The notes beneath the pieces were generated by a model. That model searched no databases, was not told the origin of the DNA, and saw nothing but the letters and a program-made list of their open reading frames with translations. A program made the position numbers and the translations under genes. DNA of 64,000 nt. Origin: CBDFLT01 sp965249225. Lineage in GTDB: Bacteria > Chloroflexota > Dehalococcoidia > Lucifugimonadales > G963668185. The stretch spans positions 434,001 through 498,000 of the forward strand of contig CBDFLT010000009.1 in NCBI GenBank assembly GCA_965249225.1, written 5' to 3'. Shown one piece after another: positions 18,147 through 25,920 of this stretch. How positions within the stretch are numbered: position 1 is the first letter of the stretch; every line of letters begins with the position of its first letter.

Positions 18147-18959
18147 ATGGGAGAGCTTGACGGAAAGGTAGCGATCGTCACCGGCGCAGGCCGTTTGCGG
18201 AGCATCGGCAGGTCAACCGCCCTCGCTCTCGCCGAGCTGGGGGCCGACTTAGTGGTGACTGGCACCGGGCGAGACCCCGCGACCTTCCCACCGGACGAAA
18301 AAGAAGCGGGCTGGAAAGACGTGGACAGCACCGCAGAACAGGTCCGCGCCATGGGACGACGAGCCCTTCCCCTGGTGGTGGATGTTACCAACTCTGACCA
18401 GGTACAGATGATGGTAGACCGCGCGGTCCAAGAGCTGGGTAAAGTCGACATCCTGGTGAACAACGCAGCCATCGGCCGTGGGCGTGACAGGGTTCCTATA
18501 GTTGAGCTGGAGCAGGATATCTTCCAGAGGGTGGTAGACGTGAAGGTGTTGGGCACGTACCTCTGCTCCAAGGCCGTCGCCAGGGTATTGATCCACCAGG
18601 GGCAGGGGGGAAAGATCGTCAACGTGGCGTCGTCGGCAGGCAAACGCGGGAGCGCCAACATGCTCGCCTATAACGCGGCCAACTTCGCCCAGGTAGGGAT
18701 GACCCAGTCCATGGCGGTGGAGCTGGGGCCTCACGGGATCACCGTCAACTCCGTCTGCCCGGGCATGGTGGACACAGTGCGGACGGACGACATCGGCCGG
18801 GGCGAGCTATGGCAGCAGATGGCCGATGATACGCCCCTAGGACGGCATGGCACCCCTGAGGAAGTGGGCGGTCTCATCGCGTATCTTTGCACCGAGGCGG
18901 CGGCGTGGGTCCACGGCCAGTCGATCAACATCGACGGCGGCAACGTCATGGAGCACTAG
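18147..18959 (+). CDS. SDR-family protein with exchanged Asn/Lys in the catalytic tetrad
   Basis: Short-chain dehydrogenase/reductase fold, 270 residues, start preceded by AGGAGAGGA. The nucleotide-binding turn reads VTGAGRLRSIGR, slightly longer than usual. D79 and NNAA at 106-109 are present. Catalytic S162 and Y175 sit at the normal 13-residue spacing. The tetrad Asn position (normally D-V-N-L-x-G) is Lys133, and the YxxxK lysine is Asn179 (YNAAN). The two residues are therefore swapped relative to the family. The C-terminal NIDGGNVMEH end is typical. The product could be a working enzyme with rearranged proton relay or a non-catalytic partner of the SDR encoded 9 bases downstream. The substrate cannot be told. 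Confidence 0.88.
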   Translation: MGELDGKVAIVTGAGRLRSIGRSTALALAELGADLVVTGTGRDPATFPPDEKEAGWKDVDSTAEQVRAMGRRALPLVVDVTNSDQVQMMVDRAVQELGKVDILVNNAAIGRGRDRVPIVELEQDIFQRVVDVKVLGTYLCSKAVARVLIHQGQGGKIVNVASSAGKRGSANMLAYNAANFAQVGMTQSMAVELGPHGITVNSVCPGMVDTVRTDDIGRGELWQQMADDTPLGRHGTPEEVGGLIAYLCTEAAAWVHGQSINIDGGNVMEH

Positions 18960-18967
18960 GAGAGCAT

Positions 18968-19744
18968 ATGGATCTGGGCATAAAAGGCAGAACCGCCCTG
19001 GTCACCGGGGGCAGCAGAGGTCTTGGCCGGCAGGCGGCCCTGGCCTTGGCCGGTGAAGGGGTTAACGTGGCCATATGCGGCCGCACAAAGGAGACGCTGG
19101 ACCTGGCCGTGGAGGAGGTCCGCTCCCTAGGTGTCTCATCCCTTGGGGTCGTCGCCGACGTGTCGGTCCCCTCATCCGTCGAGTCCCTGCACGACCAGGT
19201 TGTCGCGGAGCTCGGCCCTATCGACATCCTGGTCAATAACGTGGGCGGCTCGAGATCAAGGGGCGGCTTAGTGGAGACCTCACTGGAAGACTTCAGAGAC
19301 ACCTTCGACATCAACCTGTTCGGCGGCTTTCAACTCATGAAGCTGGTCACGCCCCACATGCAGGCCCAGAAGTGGGGACGGATAATCAACATCGCCTCGA
19401 TATGGGGACGAGAGTATGGCGGGAACATATCGTACATGTCGACCAAGGCCGCGCTGATCGGGGCGACGAAGTACGCCGCCCTCACCTTGGCGAAAGACGG
19501 GGTGCTGGTCAACAGCATCGCCCCTGGCTCCATATCATTTCCCGGCGGCTCGTGGGACCGGTTCCAGAAGAACAACACCCCGGAGGTCGTCGAGTCGTTC
19601 ATCGACCAAAACCTGCCAATGGGCCGGTTCGGCTGGCCGGAACCGGTGGGGGACCTGGTCGCCTTTCTGGCGTCGGAGAGGGCAGGCCTTATAACGGGCG
19701 CCTGCATCAACATCGACGGCGGCCAGAGCAAGTCCATGATCTAG
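18968..19744 (+). CDS. SDR-family oxidoreductase (3-oxoacyl-ACP reductase-like)
   Basis: Classical NAD(P)-dependent short-chain dehydrogenase, 258 residues from the ATG at 18968 (GGAG seven bases upstream). The coenzyme motif TGGSRGLGR is followed by the NNVG motif. The complete tetrad is present: Asn in FDINLFG, Ser in NIASIWG, and Tyr/Lys in YMSTKAAL. It ends CINIDGGQSKSM. The Arg at the end of the cofactor motif and CGRTKETL after strand 2 suggest NADPH preference (inference). It follows another SDR with only 8 bases between, so the two are probably cotranscribed and may act together. The substrate is unknown. Confidence 0.9.
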   Translation: MDLGIKGRTALVTGGSRGLGRQAALALAGEGVNVAICGRTKETLDLAVEEVRSLGVSSLGVVADVSVPSSVESLHDQVVAELGPIDILVNNVGGSRSRGGLVETSLEDFRDTFDINLFGGFQLMKLVTPHMQAQKWGRIINIASIWGREYGGNISYMSTKAALIGATKYAALTLAKDGVLVNSIAPGSISFPGGSWDRFQKNNTPEVVESFIDQNLPMGRFGWPEPVGDLVAFLASERAGLITGACINIDGGQSKSMI

Positions 19745-20087
19745 GGTCGGTAACGCTGGCCCATCCCTCTGACTTCTGCGGCTCGTCCGGGGCATGTCCC
19801 CGGACCCTCCTCGCGCTGACATCCTCTCCGGGCCAGGAATCCCCCTGATACCTTCACGGGTAGGTGGGGGTGACGGGGGGTTTTCGCCACCGGCGCTGGG
19901 TATCTTCCTCTAACCGCACTGGAAGCCCCTACCCTGGGTTCCGCCGGGTACGCCGCTATCATCTAACTGGCAGGCCCGGCGCCAGGCACGCTCGTCGATC
20001 CCGGCTTACGGTTCCAAATCGGGCCACATGCACCAATCCCACATGGGGTCGAGGACGCCGTATTCAGACCACAGAGGAGTGTCTTAA
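19745..20087. other. Intergenic stretch with a GC-rich hairpin
   Basis: No credible gene in 343 bases. A perfect 7-bp stem, TCCGGGG/CCCCGGA around CATGT, lies at 19786-19804, 42 bases after the SDR stop. No T-run follows, so it may be a Rho-linked or processing hairpin. The last 20 bases carry GAGGAG for the next gene. Confidence 0.45.
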
Positions 20088-20918
20088 ATGGCCGAGCAGG
20101 ACAACGAAGGCGCGGACCAACTGGACATCCTCCGTTGGCTTCCCGCGGAAAAGTCGGCGGAGCGGATCAACGCCCTCTGGCGACAGATGATGGTATACAG
20201 GGCCTTTGCCGGCACCGACCTATCGGAGGCGAAGGCCAGGAGAGAGCAGGCGGAGCTGACCAAAGTCGAGGCCGAGCAGGAGGTCGCCAAGCTGACCCAG
20301 ATGCTATCCCAGAGGACACGAGCAGAGGTGGAGACAGAGCTTCAGGCTGCCAGGAACATCAACTCAGAGGCCGCTAGGGCTCGACAGGAGGCCGAGGCTA
20401 AGCTGAACCGCGCCCGGGAGATCAAGAAGCAGGCCGAAAGCTCTCGGGAACGCATCCTGGCCGAGGCCCGACAAAAAGCCCAGGAGATCATGAAGCAGGC
20501 GAGGCAGGCCGCTCAGCAAGAGTGCACCGAGCTTCGACTCCAGGCCATCAATGAGATCAAGGCGATGCTTGTGCGTGTCGAGGCCGTCCAGGCCACCGCC
20601 GATGAGGAATTGGAGACACAGAGGATCATGAGCAGCGTCGCCAAACTCAAGGCCTCGTCAGCTTCGCTTCTGTCTCAAACGAGTTTCGAGAACGGGCCTA
20701 CCGACGAGTCCGCTGAGGCCGTTCATGAGCTGCAGTTGCCCTTGACGGCCGCCGAGCCCGCGCAGGCGACCGGCCAGGCACGGGAGGCCGGCGCCGACCA
20801 CACTAACGGCAAACCCGGGGGAGACTCGACCGACGGCGCCCCCACATCGCAAGCCACGAGTAAACCCACGGGCGAGAACGGCAAACGGAAGTCCAAGAAG
20901 GCCGGCGGCAAACGGTAG
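20088..20918 (+). CDS. Coiled-coil protein of unknown function
   Basis: The 276 residues start at an ATG with GAGGAG eight bases upstream. I do not recognise a named family. Residues about 25-45 form a short helix with Trp and Met (LWRQMMVYRAF). Residues about 50-195 are a continuous Ala/Glu/Lys/Arg/Gln-rich coiled coil (for example EAEAKLNRAREIKKQAESSR) like DivIVA or the ATP synthase b stalk. The tail from about 205 is disordered, Gly/Pro/Ser/Thr-rich and ends in a basic patch (KRKSKKAGGKR). There is no membrane segment. A scaffold or nucleoid/envelope-associated role is possible but unproven. Confidence 0.75.
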   Translation: MAEQDNEGADQLDILRWLPAEKSAERINALWRQMMVYRAFAGTDLSEAKARREQAELTKVEAEQEVAKLTQMLSQRTRAEVETELQAARNINSEAARARQEAEAKLNRAREIKKQAESSRERILAEARQKAQEIMKQARQAAQQECTELRLQAINEIKAMLVRVEAVQATADEELETQRIMSSVAKLKASSASLLSQTSFENGPTDESAEAVHELQLPLTAAEPAQATGQAREAGADHTNGKPGGDSTDGAPTSQATSKPTGENGKRKSKKAGGKR

Positions 20919-20960
20919 GCCTATTTGAGAAGGACGTAAGGGAGCGGACTCGGCATAGCG

Positions 20961-21179
20961 GTGTACTTCAAGTCCTGTCCCAGGTGCTCCGGGGACCAGT
21001 GCCCGGAAAAAGACCAATACGGATCGTATATCATCTGCCTTACGTGTGGATACGTCGCTTACCCTGACGAGGAGACGGAGTCCGAGACGTTTCCACCCGA
21101 GGATCGGGTGGCGGTAAACGCTCCGACGAACGGGCTGGTGTTACGGATCCAGCGCGGGCCCGAAGACGCGGTCCCCTAG
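20961..21179 (+). CDS. Small zinc-ribbon protein
   Basis: The 72 residues start at a GTG. A four-cysteine knuckle pair, C-x2-C (SCPRCS) and C-x2-C (ICLTCGY), near residues 6-9 and 26-29 should bind one zinc ion. The remaining residues are acidic and polar. No known function. It follows the coiled-coil gene by 42 bases on the same strand, so cotranscription is likely. Its TAG stop overlaps the TAG of convergent mutS in the shared palindrome CTAG, leaving no room for a terminator between the two genes. The start codon is uncertain. Confidence 0.7.
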   Translation: MYFKSCPRCSGDQCPEKDQYGSYIICLTCGYVAYPDEETESETFPPEDRVAVNAPTNGLVLRIQRGPEDAVP

Positions 21180-23764
21180 CCCTCTGACCCTCGGGCCATC
21201 TCAATGAGCTCATAGAGCTTGTTGATGGCCTCCAGGGGCGTAAGGGACTCGATGTCCAGCGCCAACAGCTCCTCTACGGCGCGTGGGGTCGCGCCGAGGA
21301 GGGGAAGCTGCTCGGGCGCGGGCCCTCTGCCCGTGCGTCTACGCCGCGCGTCCCCTCGCCCTTGGGAAGCTCCAGCTTCCAGCTCCCCCAACACCTCCCA
21401 GGCACGGTTGACCACACTGCCCGGAAGTCCCGCCATCCGCGCGACGTGGACTCCGTAGCTCTTGTCGGCACCGCCGGGAACTATGCGCCTCAGAAAGACC
21501 ACGTCGCCCTGGTCCTCGGAGACGGCCACGTTGAAATTCCGCACGCGGGGCAGGACCTCCGCCAGCTGAGTTAGCTCGTGATAGTGGGTTGCGAAGAGGG
21601 TCTTGCAGCCCAGCCGGGGGTGGTTGTGGGTGTACTCCGCCACCGCGCGGGCGATGGCCAGGCCATCGTATGTGCTGGTGCCACGGCCTATCTCGTCCAG
21701 AACGATCAGGGAGCGCGGGGTCGCATGGTTCAGGATGGCCGCCGTTTCGACCATCTCGATCATAAACGTGGACTGGCCCACAGCAAGGTCGTCCTGAAGC
21801 CCGACGCGCGTGAAGAGCCGGTCGACCACGCCGATGGAGGCCGCCTCGGCAGGGACGTAACTTCCTAGCTGGGCCATGAGCACGATGAGGGCCACCTGGC
21901 GAATGTAGGTGGACTTTCCCGCCATATTGGGCCCGGTAAGGATTATGAGCTGGGCGTCATCATTGGACATTCGCACATCGTTGGGCACGAACCCCCCGGC
22001 AGGCAGCATGCGCTCCACAACCGGGTGACGTCCCTGCTTTATGTCCATCGCGTCCCCGTCGTTCAACTCGGGCCTCACGTAGCCGTAGCGGGACGCGACG
22101 TCGGCCAGGGAGCAGAAGACGTCCACCTGTGCCAGCGCCCGCGCGGTGTCGAGGATGGACGGCGCACCCGCGCCCACCTGCTGGCAGACCTGACGAAACA
22201 GGCTGCTTTCCAGCTCCCCGATCCTCTCCTGTGCGTTGAGGACACGCGCCTCGTACTCCTTCATCTCAGGGGTGATGAACCGCTCGGCCCCCACCAGGGT
22301 CTGACGCCTTATGTACTCATCTGGAACGTTCGCGAGCTTGGACTTTCTGATTTCGATGTAGTAGCCGAAGACCTTGTTATAGCCCACTTTCAGGGACTTT
22401 ATACCGGTCCGCCGGCGCTCCTTCTCCTCCAGCGACGCGATATAACCCTGGGCGCCTCGTGAGGCCTGGAGGAGATCATCGAGCTCGGAGGAAAACCCGG
22501 CCTTGAACACCTTGCCCTCGCCCACGACCGCCGGGGGATCGTCCTCTATGGCCCGCCGTATCAGCCCCGCTACGTCATCGTTGTCTCGAATACGCTCCGC
22601 CACCCAGGACACTTCGGGACCGTCGTCATCTTCCTCCAGGATAGCCTTGACCTGCGGTGCCACCTCAAGGCTGCCGGCCAGCGCCACCAGGTCCCGCGGG
22701 GTCGCCGTCAAGCCGCGGACCCGATTTACCAGCCGCTCTATGTCGGACACCGAGTCCAGCAGCGCAACGACCCTCTCTCTCCTGAGGGCGCTTCGGTGGA
22801 ACCAGGCGACCGCATCCTGTCGTTTGACTATGCCCTCCACGTCCAGGAGAGGTTGTCCAAGCCACTGCCTCAGCAGACGGCCTCCCAGGGAGGTCTTGGT
22901 GCGGTCCAGCACCGCCAGCAGGGAAAGGCCCGATTCCCCCCACCGCCCGCCTTCGAACAGCTCCAGGTTGCGACGCGTCTGAGGGTCCAGCACCATGAAA
23001 GAGTCGGTCGAATAGGTGTAGAGAGAGGTGATTTGCCCCAGGGCGGTCTTCTGTATCCTGCCCAGGTAGTCGACTATGGCGCCCGCCGCTCGCACCGCGA
23101 GGGGCTTACCCTCACAGCCATAGGCCTCCAGGGATGCGACGCCGAAGTGGTCCCGCAGGGATTCTCTCGCCCATTCGAGGTCGAAGGCGTCGGGCGGCAG
23201 CGTCGTGACGTTGGCGCCCCGGTCGAGAGGGAGCTCGTCGGAGCCGTCGGTGATGAGTATCTCCGATGGCGCCAGACGGGCCAGCTCGACGCGCACGCGA
23301 TCGGCCGGGAACTGACTGGTGGCGAACTCACTGGTGGTTATGTCCACGTAGGCCAGCCCGGCCTCCCCGCCGTCCACCACCACAGACGCCAGGTAGTTGT
23401 TGGCCTTCTGGTCGAGAATCGACTCCTCGATGACGGTGCCGGGGGTGACGACACGGACCACCTCCCGGTCCACGATGCCCTTGGAGGTGGCGGGATCGCT
23501 GGTCTGCTCGCATATGGCGACTCTGTAACCCTTCTTGATGAGCCGGGCCAGATAGGAGTTCAGGGCGTGGTACGGTATCCCGGCCAGGGGCACGCGCTGG
23601 CCCTTGCCCATCTCCCTGGACGTGAGGGCGATCTCCAGCTCGCGGGCGATCGTCCGGGCGTCGTCGTCGAAAGTCTCGTAGAAGTCCCCCATGCGGAACA
23701 GCAGGACCTCGTCCTGGTGTTCCTTTTTGATGCGGAGGTACTGACGTCTGGCGGGCGTAGTCAA
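21176..23764 (-). CDS. mutS: DNA mismatch repair protein MutS
   Basis: Recognises mismatches and small loops and recruits MutL. The 862 residues start at a TTG at 23764. I prefer this to upstream in-frame starts because the family begins at TTPARRQYLRIKKEHQDEVLLFRMGDFYETF. FRMGDFYETF holds the Phe-x-Glu mismatch-reading wedge. The ATPase part has LTGPNMAGKSTYIRQ (Walker A), the STFMIEM signature and LDEIGRGTSTYDG (Walker B), then TLFATHYHELT. Length is normal for MutS1. It diverges from the cNMP/zinc-finger gene and converges with the zinc-ribbon gene, with stops overlapping. MutL is not in the window. Confidence 0.96.
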   Translation of the reverse strand: MTTPARRQYLRIKKEHQDEVLLFRMGDFYETFDDDARTIARELEIALTSREMGKGQRVPLAGIPYHALNSYLARLIKKGYRVAICEQTSDPATSKGIVDREVVRVVTPGTVIEESILDQKANNYLASVVVDGGEAGLAYVDITTSEFATSQFPADRVRVELARLAPSEILITDGSDELPLDRGANVTTLPPDAFDLEWARESLRDHFGVASLEAYGCEGKPLAVRAAGAIVDYLGRIQKTALGQITSLYTYSTDSFMVLDPQTRRNLELFEGGRWGESGLSLLAVLDRTKTSLGGRLLRQWLGQPLLDVEGIVKRQDAVAWFHRSALRRERVVALLDSVSDIERLVNRVRGLTATPRDLVALAGSLEVAPQVKAILEEDDDGPEVSWVAERIRDNDDVAGLIRRAIEDDPPAVVGEGKVFKAGFSSELDDLLQASRGAQGYIASLEEKERRRTGIKSLKVGYNKVFGYYIEIRKSKLANVPDEYIRRQTLVGAERFITPEMKEYEARVLNAQERIGELESSLFRQVCQQVGAGAPSILDTARALAQVDVFCSLADVASRYGYVRPELNDGDAMDIKQGRHPVVERMLPAGGFVPNDVRMSNDDAQLIILTGPNMAGKSTYIRQVALIVLMAQLGSYVPAEAASIGVVDRLFTRVGLQDDLAVGQSTFMIEMVETAAILNHATPRSLIVLDEIGRGTSTYDGLAIARAVAEYTHNHPRLGCKTLFATHYHELTQLAEVLPRVRNFNVAVSEDQGDVVFLRRIVPGGADKSYGVHVARMAGLPGSVVNRAWEVLGELEAGASQGRGDARRRRTGRGPAPEQLPLLGATPRAVEELLALDIESLTPLEAINKLYELIEMARGSEG

Positions 23765-23863
23765 GCGCGAACAACCCCTGCGGAGTTTCCCCCATTTTAC
23801 TGGAGGGACGGGCTGTGTGGAAGCAAGTGAGCAAATATGCGTTCTCGGGCGACCACACAACGT

Positions 23864-23893
23864 TGACGCCCACGTGGAATCCTTAATATTATG
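23864..23893 (+). promoter_or_regulatory. Promoter of the cNMP-domain gene
   Basis: TTGACG at 23864-23869, an 18-base spacer and TATTAT at 23888-23893. The predicted start leaves a leader of only about 10 bases, which carries GAGGTGGAG before the ATG at 23911. Confidence 0.6.
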
Positions 23894-23910
23894 GCTCAAG
23901 AGGTGGAGCT

Positions 23911-24576
23911 ATGAAGCCCCGTGACCTGTTGGGAAAGATCGACCTGTTCAAAGACCTCTCGGTCGACCAGCTAAGCGCGGTCGCGCCGCTTGGAGGGCTG
24001 GTTTCGGTTAAGGCAGGGGAAGAGCTCGCCGGAGAAGATGAGTCGACTCAGAGCCTTTTCAACATCATCAAAGGCGAGGCACGGCTATCGTTCCAAACCC
24101 GGACGGGCGAGATTTCGGTTCGAGATGTCGGCCCAGGGGATTCGTTCCCCCTGGCGGCCCTGCTCGAGTCTGGGTCATTAATCACCACCGGCAAGGCGCT
24201 GACCGACATGGAAGTGCTGGTTATCCCCATTTCCCCCCTGCTCGAGTTGTGCGCAACGGATACCGAGTTGGGCATGCGTGTCTTCAAGTCAACGGCTCGA
24301 CTGTTCGCCCACCGATACGGCAGCACTCTGGGACAGCTTGCGGTCAGTGCGGAGAGGGAACTGCGGGTAACCGGCTACTCAACCGAGGGGGAGAGCATAA
24401 CGTGTATATTCTGCGGCAAAAGAGGGGAAGGCGATGTGGATTTGTACCCGGTGGGCCAGCTCGGCAATCTGCAACCGGTGTGTAATCGGTGTGTTGACAG
24501 CTGGATCGACACCTCTCGGAAAGCCGCTTCGCTACTAGAGGAGGACGCGGAGCTAGACCAGCAAGGTAGGGGCTGA
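23911..24576 (+). CDS. Cyclic-nucleotide-binding domain protein with C-terminal four-Cys zinc finger
   Basis: The 221 residues start at an ATG with GGTGGAG just upstream. Residues about 8-115 form a Crp/Fnr-type sensor domain: LFKDLSVDQLSAVAPLGGLV, then a beta-roll with GDSFPLAALL at the phosphate-cassette position. The cassette is diverged, so cyclic nucleotide binding is uncertain. A connecting helix (about 115-150) follows. No helix-turn-helix is present. Instead there is a ClpX-like zinc finger, C165-x2-C168 (TCIFCGK) and C191-x2-C194 (VCNRCVDSW). It is divergent from mutS across 146 bases. It may link a small-molecule or membrane signal to a protein partner. DNA binding through the zinc finger is the alternative. 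Confidence 0.82.
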   Translation: MKPRDLLGKIDLFKDLSVDQLSAVAPLGGLVSVKAGEELAGEDESTQSLFNIIKGEARLSFQTRTGEISVRDVGPGDSFPLAALLESGSLITTGKALTDMEVLVIPISPLLELCATDTELGMRVFKSTARLFAHRYGSTLGQLAVSAERELRVTGYSTEGESITCIFCGKRGEGDVDLYPVGQLGNLQPVCNRCVDSWIDTSRKAASLLEEDAELDQQGRG

Positions 24577-24600
24577 CAGTTCGAGTCCCTTGGGATGATG

Positions 24601-24673
24601 CCCCGCCCCAGGGCGGTTATTCCAACTCACCTACCCCGGACGGTGTCCGATCCTTCCTAAGGAAGGGCCACCC
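24601..24673. repeat. Dispersed intergenic repeat C, copy 2
   Basis: Element of about 73 bp with two small hairpins: CCGCCC/GGGCGG near its start and CCTTCC/GGAAGG near its end. It is closely similar to 55181-55256 and more loosely to 10412-10485. Confidence 0.7.
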
Positions 24674-24738
24674 GAGCTCCAAGGGTCCCAGGTGATGCGG
24701 CCTTCTGGCTCATTCCAGACAAGCGTGAGCAACCTCCT

Positions 24739-24778
24739 GTCATTCTGAGTCCGCCCGGGGCGGACGAAGAATCTATTG
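24739..24778. repeat. Dispersed repeat A, copy 1
   Basis: The core GTCATTCTGAGTCCGCC, a short GC-rich turn, then GGCGGACGAAGAATCTATT. It recurs in inverted orientation at 28779-28817 with few changes. The centre pairs as CCGCC/GGCGG. Confidence 0.7.
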
Positions 24779-24816
24779 GGCAGACTTAAGCGGGGATGAC
24801 ACTCAGGGAACGGGAA

Positions 24817-24860
24817 GACCCTTCGCTAAGTTCACCCTTGAGCGAAGGGCTCAGGGTGAC
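24817..24860. repeat. Dispersed repeat B, copy 1
   Basis: Contains CTAAGTTCACCCTTGAGCG between CCCTTCG and CGAAGGG, which can pair into a hairpin, and ends TCAGGGTGAC. An inverted copy lies at 28831-28878. With repeats C and A it fills most of the 342-base gap between the cNMP-domain gene and the ferredoxin reductase gene. Confidence 0.7.
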
Positions 24861-24918
24861 AACGCACAAACCTGGACACAAAGATTAGCCGGCCCGTGCA
24901 CTGAGGGAGGTAGCATCG

Positions 24919-25665
24919 CTAATCTTCCTTCCAGAAACGCTCCTCTTTGACCTTGAACCCCTTGGGGACCATCCGGGCCTTGACATCCTCGATCATGTCG
25001 GGGTTGCCGCAGGCGTACACCATGGTATCGTCAGGCTTCAGACCGAACTCTTCCGCGTACCGCTCGACGATCAGGTTCACGCGGCCCTTCTCGCGGGGCC
25101 AGCCCGCGTTGCGCTCTTCCGTGGGCCTGCTGACGGTTGGCACATGGGTTATAAAGTCCGAGTGTTCGTCGGCCGCCCTGTCCAGCTCCTCTATGTAGGC
25201 GTGCTCGTCCTGGTAGCTGGCGCCCACTAGGACATAGAGGCGGTGCCCCTCGCGCCCGTAGTGTAGGTAGTCGCGGATGTAGCTTATATACGGTACGACG
25301 CCCGTCACCGTGGCCACCAGAAGATGGCTGTGATACTTGGCGTCGAAAGTGAATATACCTTTGGGCCTGGGTCTGATCGTTACGGAATCGCCCTCTGTCA
25401 GCTTCCAGAGGAGCGGCGTCAGCACGCCGAGGTCGGGAGGAAGCAGCTCTATGAACAGCTCTATGTCCTCTTCGTGGGGCGCGGAGGTCATGGAGTACGG
25501 CCGTTCGATGCCGTCCGATCCGATGGTGCAGTACTGGCCCGGTTTGTAGGAGTACTCAGGAGGCCTTTCGATCCATAAGAACCACAGCTCATCGGTCAGG
25601 TCTCTCCGCCTGAGTATTTTCGCCTCGGCCAGTTTCGGCTTCGGCCTCTGTTTCGCCGTGGTCAC
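24919..25665 (-). CDS. Ferredoxin-NAD(P)+ reductase-like flavoprotein
   Basis: Moves electrons between ferredoxin or a flavoprotein and NAD(P)H. The 248 residues start at a GTG. The FAD domain contains the RPYSMTSAP motif near residue 75 after KPGQYCTIG. The pyridine-nucleotide domain has VATVTGVVPYISYIRDYL, where GTGxAP is changed to TGVVP, and YACGNPDMIEDVK. The tail KEERFWKED resembles the aromatic C-terminus of bacterial FNRs. It lies 255 bases downstream of the NuoG/FdhA-like gene on the same strand, suggesting that this reductase supplies or drains that module. The physiological partner is not proven. Confidence 0.87.
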   Translation of the reverse strand: MTTAKQRPKPKLAEAKILRRRDLTDELWFLWIERPPEYSYKPGQYCTIGSDGIERPYSMTSAPHEEDIELFIELLPPDLGVLTPLLWKLTEGDSVTIRPRPKGIFTFDAKYHSHLLVATVTGVVPYISYIRDYLHYGREGHRLYVLVGASYQDEHAYIEELDRAADEHSDFITHVPTVSRPTEERNAGWPREKGRVNLIVERYAEEFGLKPDDTMVYACGNPDMIEDVKARMVPKGFKVKEERFWKED

Positions 25666-25920
25666 CCTCTCAGCACCTCGCCGACTGCCAATTCACGAGC
25701 GCCTTGCTCCTGGCACCACGCTCTCCCCGCATTATACCGGGGAACCCTTCCCTAAGCCAGCCCGTAGGCCTCGGATCGGCGGCCGTTTCAAAGGTTACGG
25801 GAGAAGTTTTACCCACCCCCACACCAAGGTGATTCTTCCCACCCAACCCACCCCGGACCTCTTCGATAGTGCCCCACCCACTCTCGGAGGACTGTTTACA
25901 GAAATACATCAGCAGACGCG

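Noticed and set aside
22796..23830. A 344-codon plus-strand open frame
   Set aside because: It is antisense to the N-terminal half of mutS and has no recognisable domain.
24577..24600. TTCGAGTCCCTT, like a tRNA T-arm
   Set aside because: No acceptor, D or anticodon arms can be folded around it.
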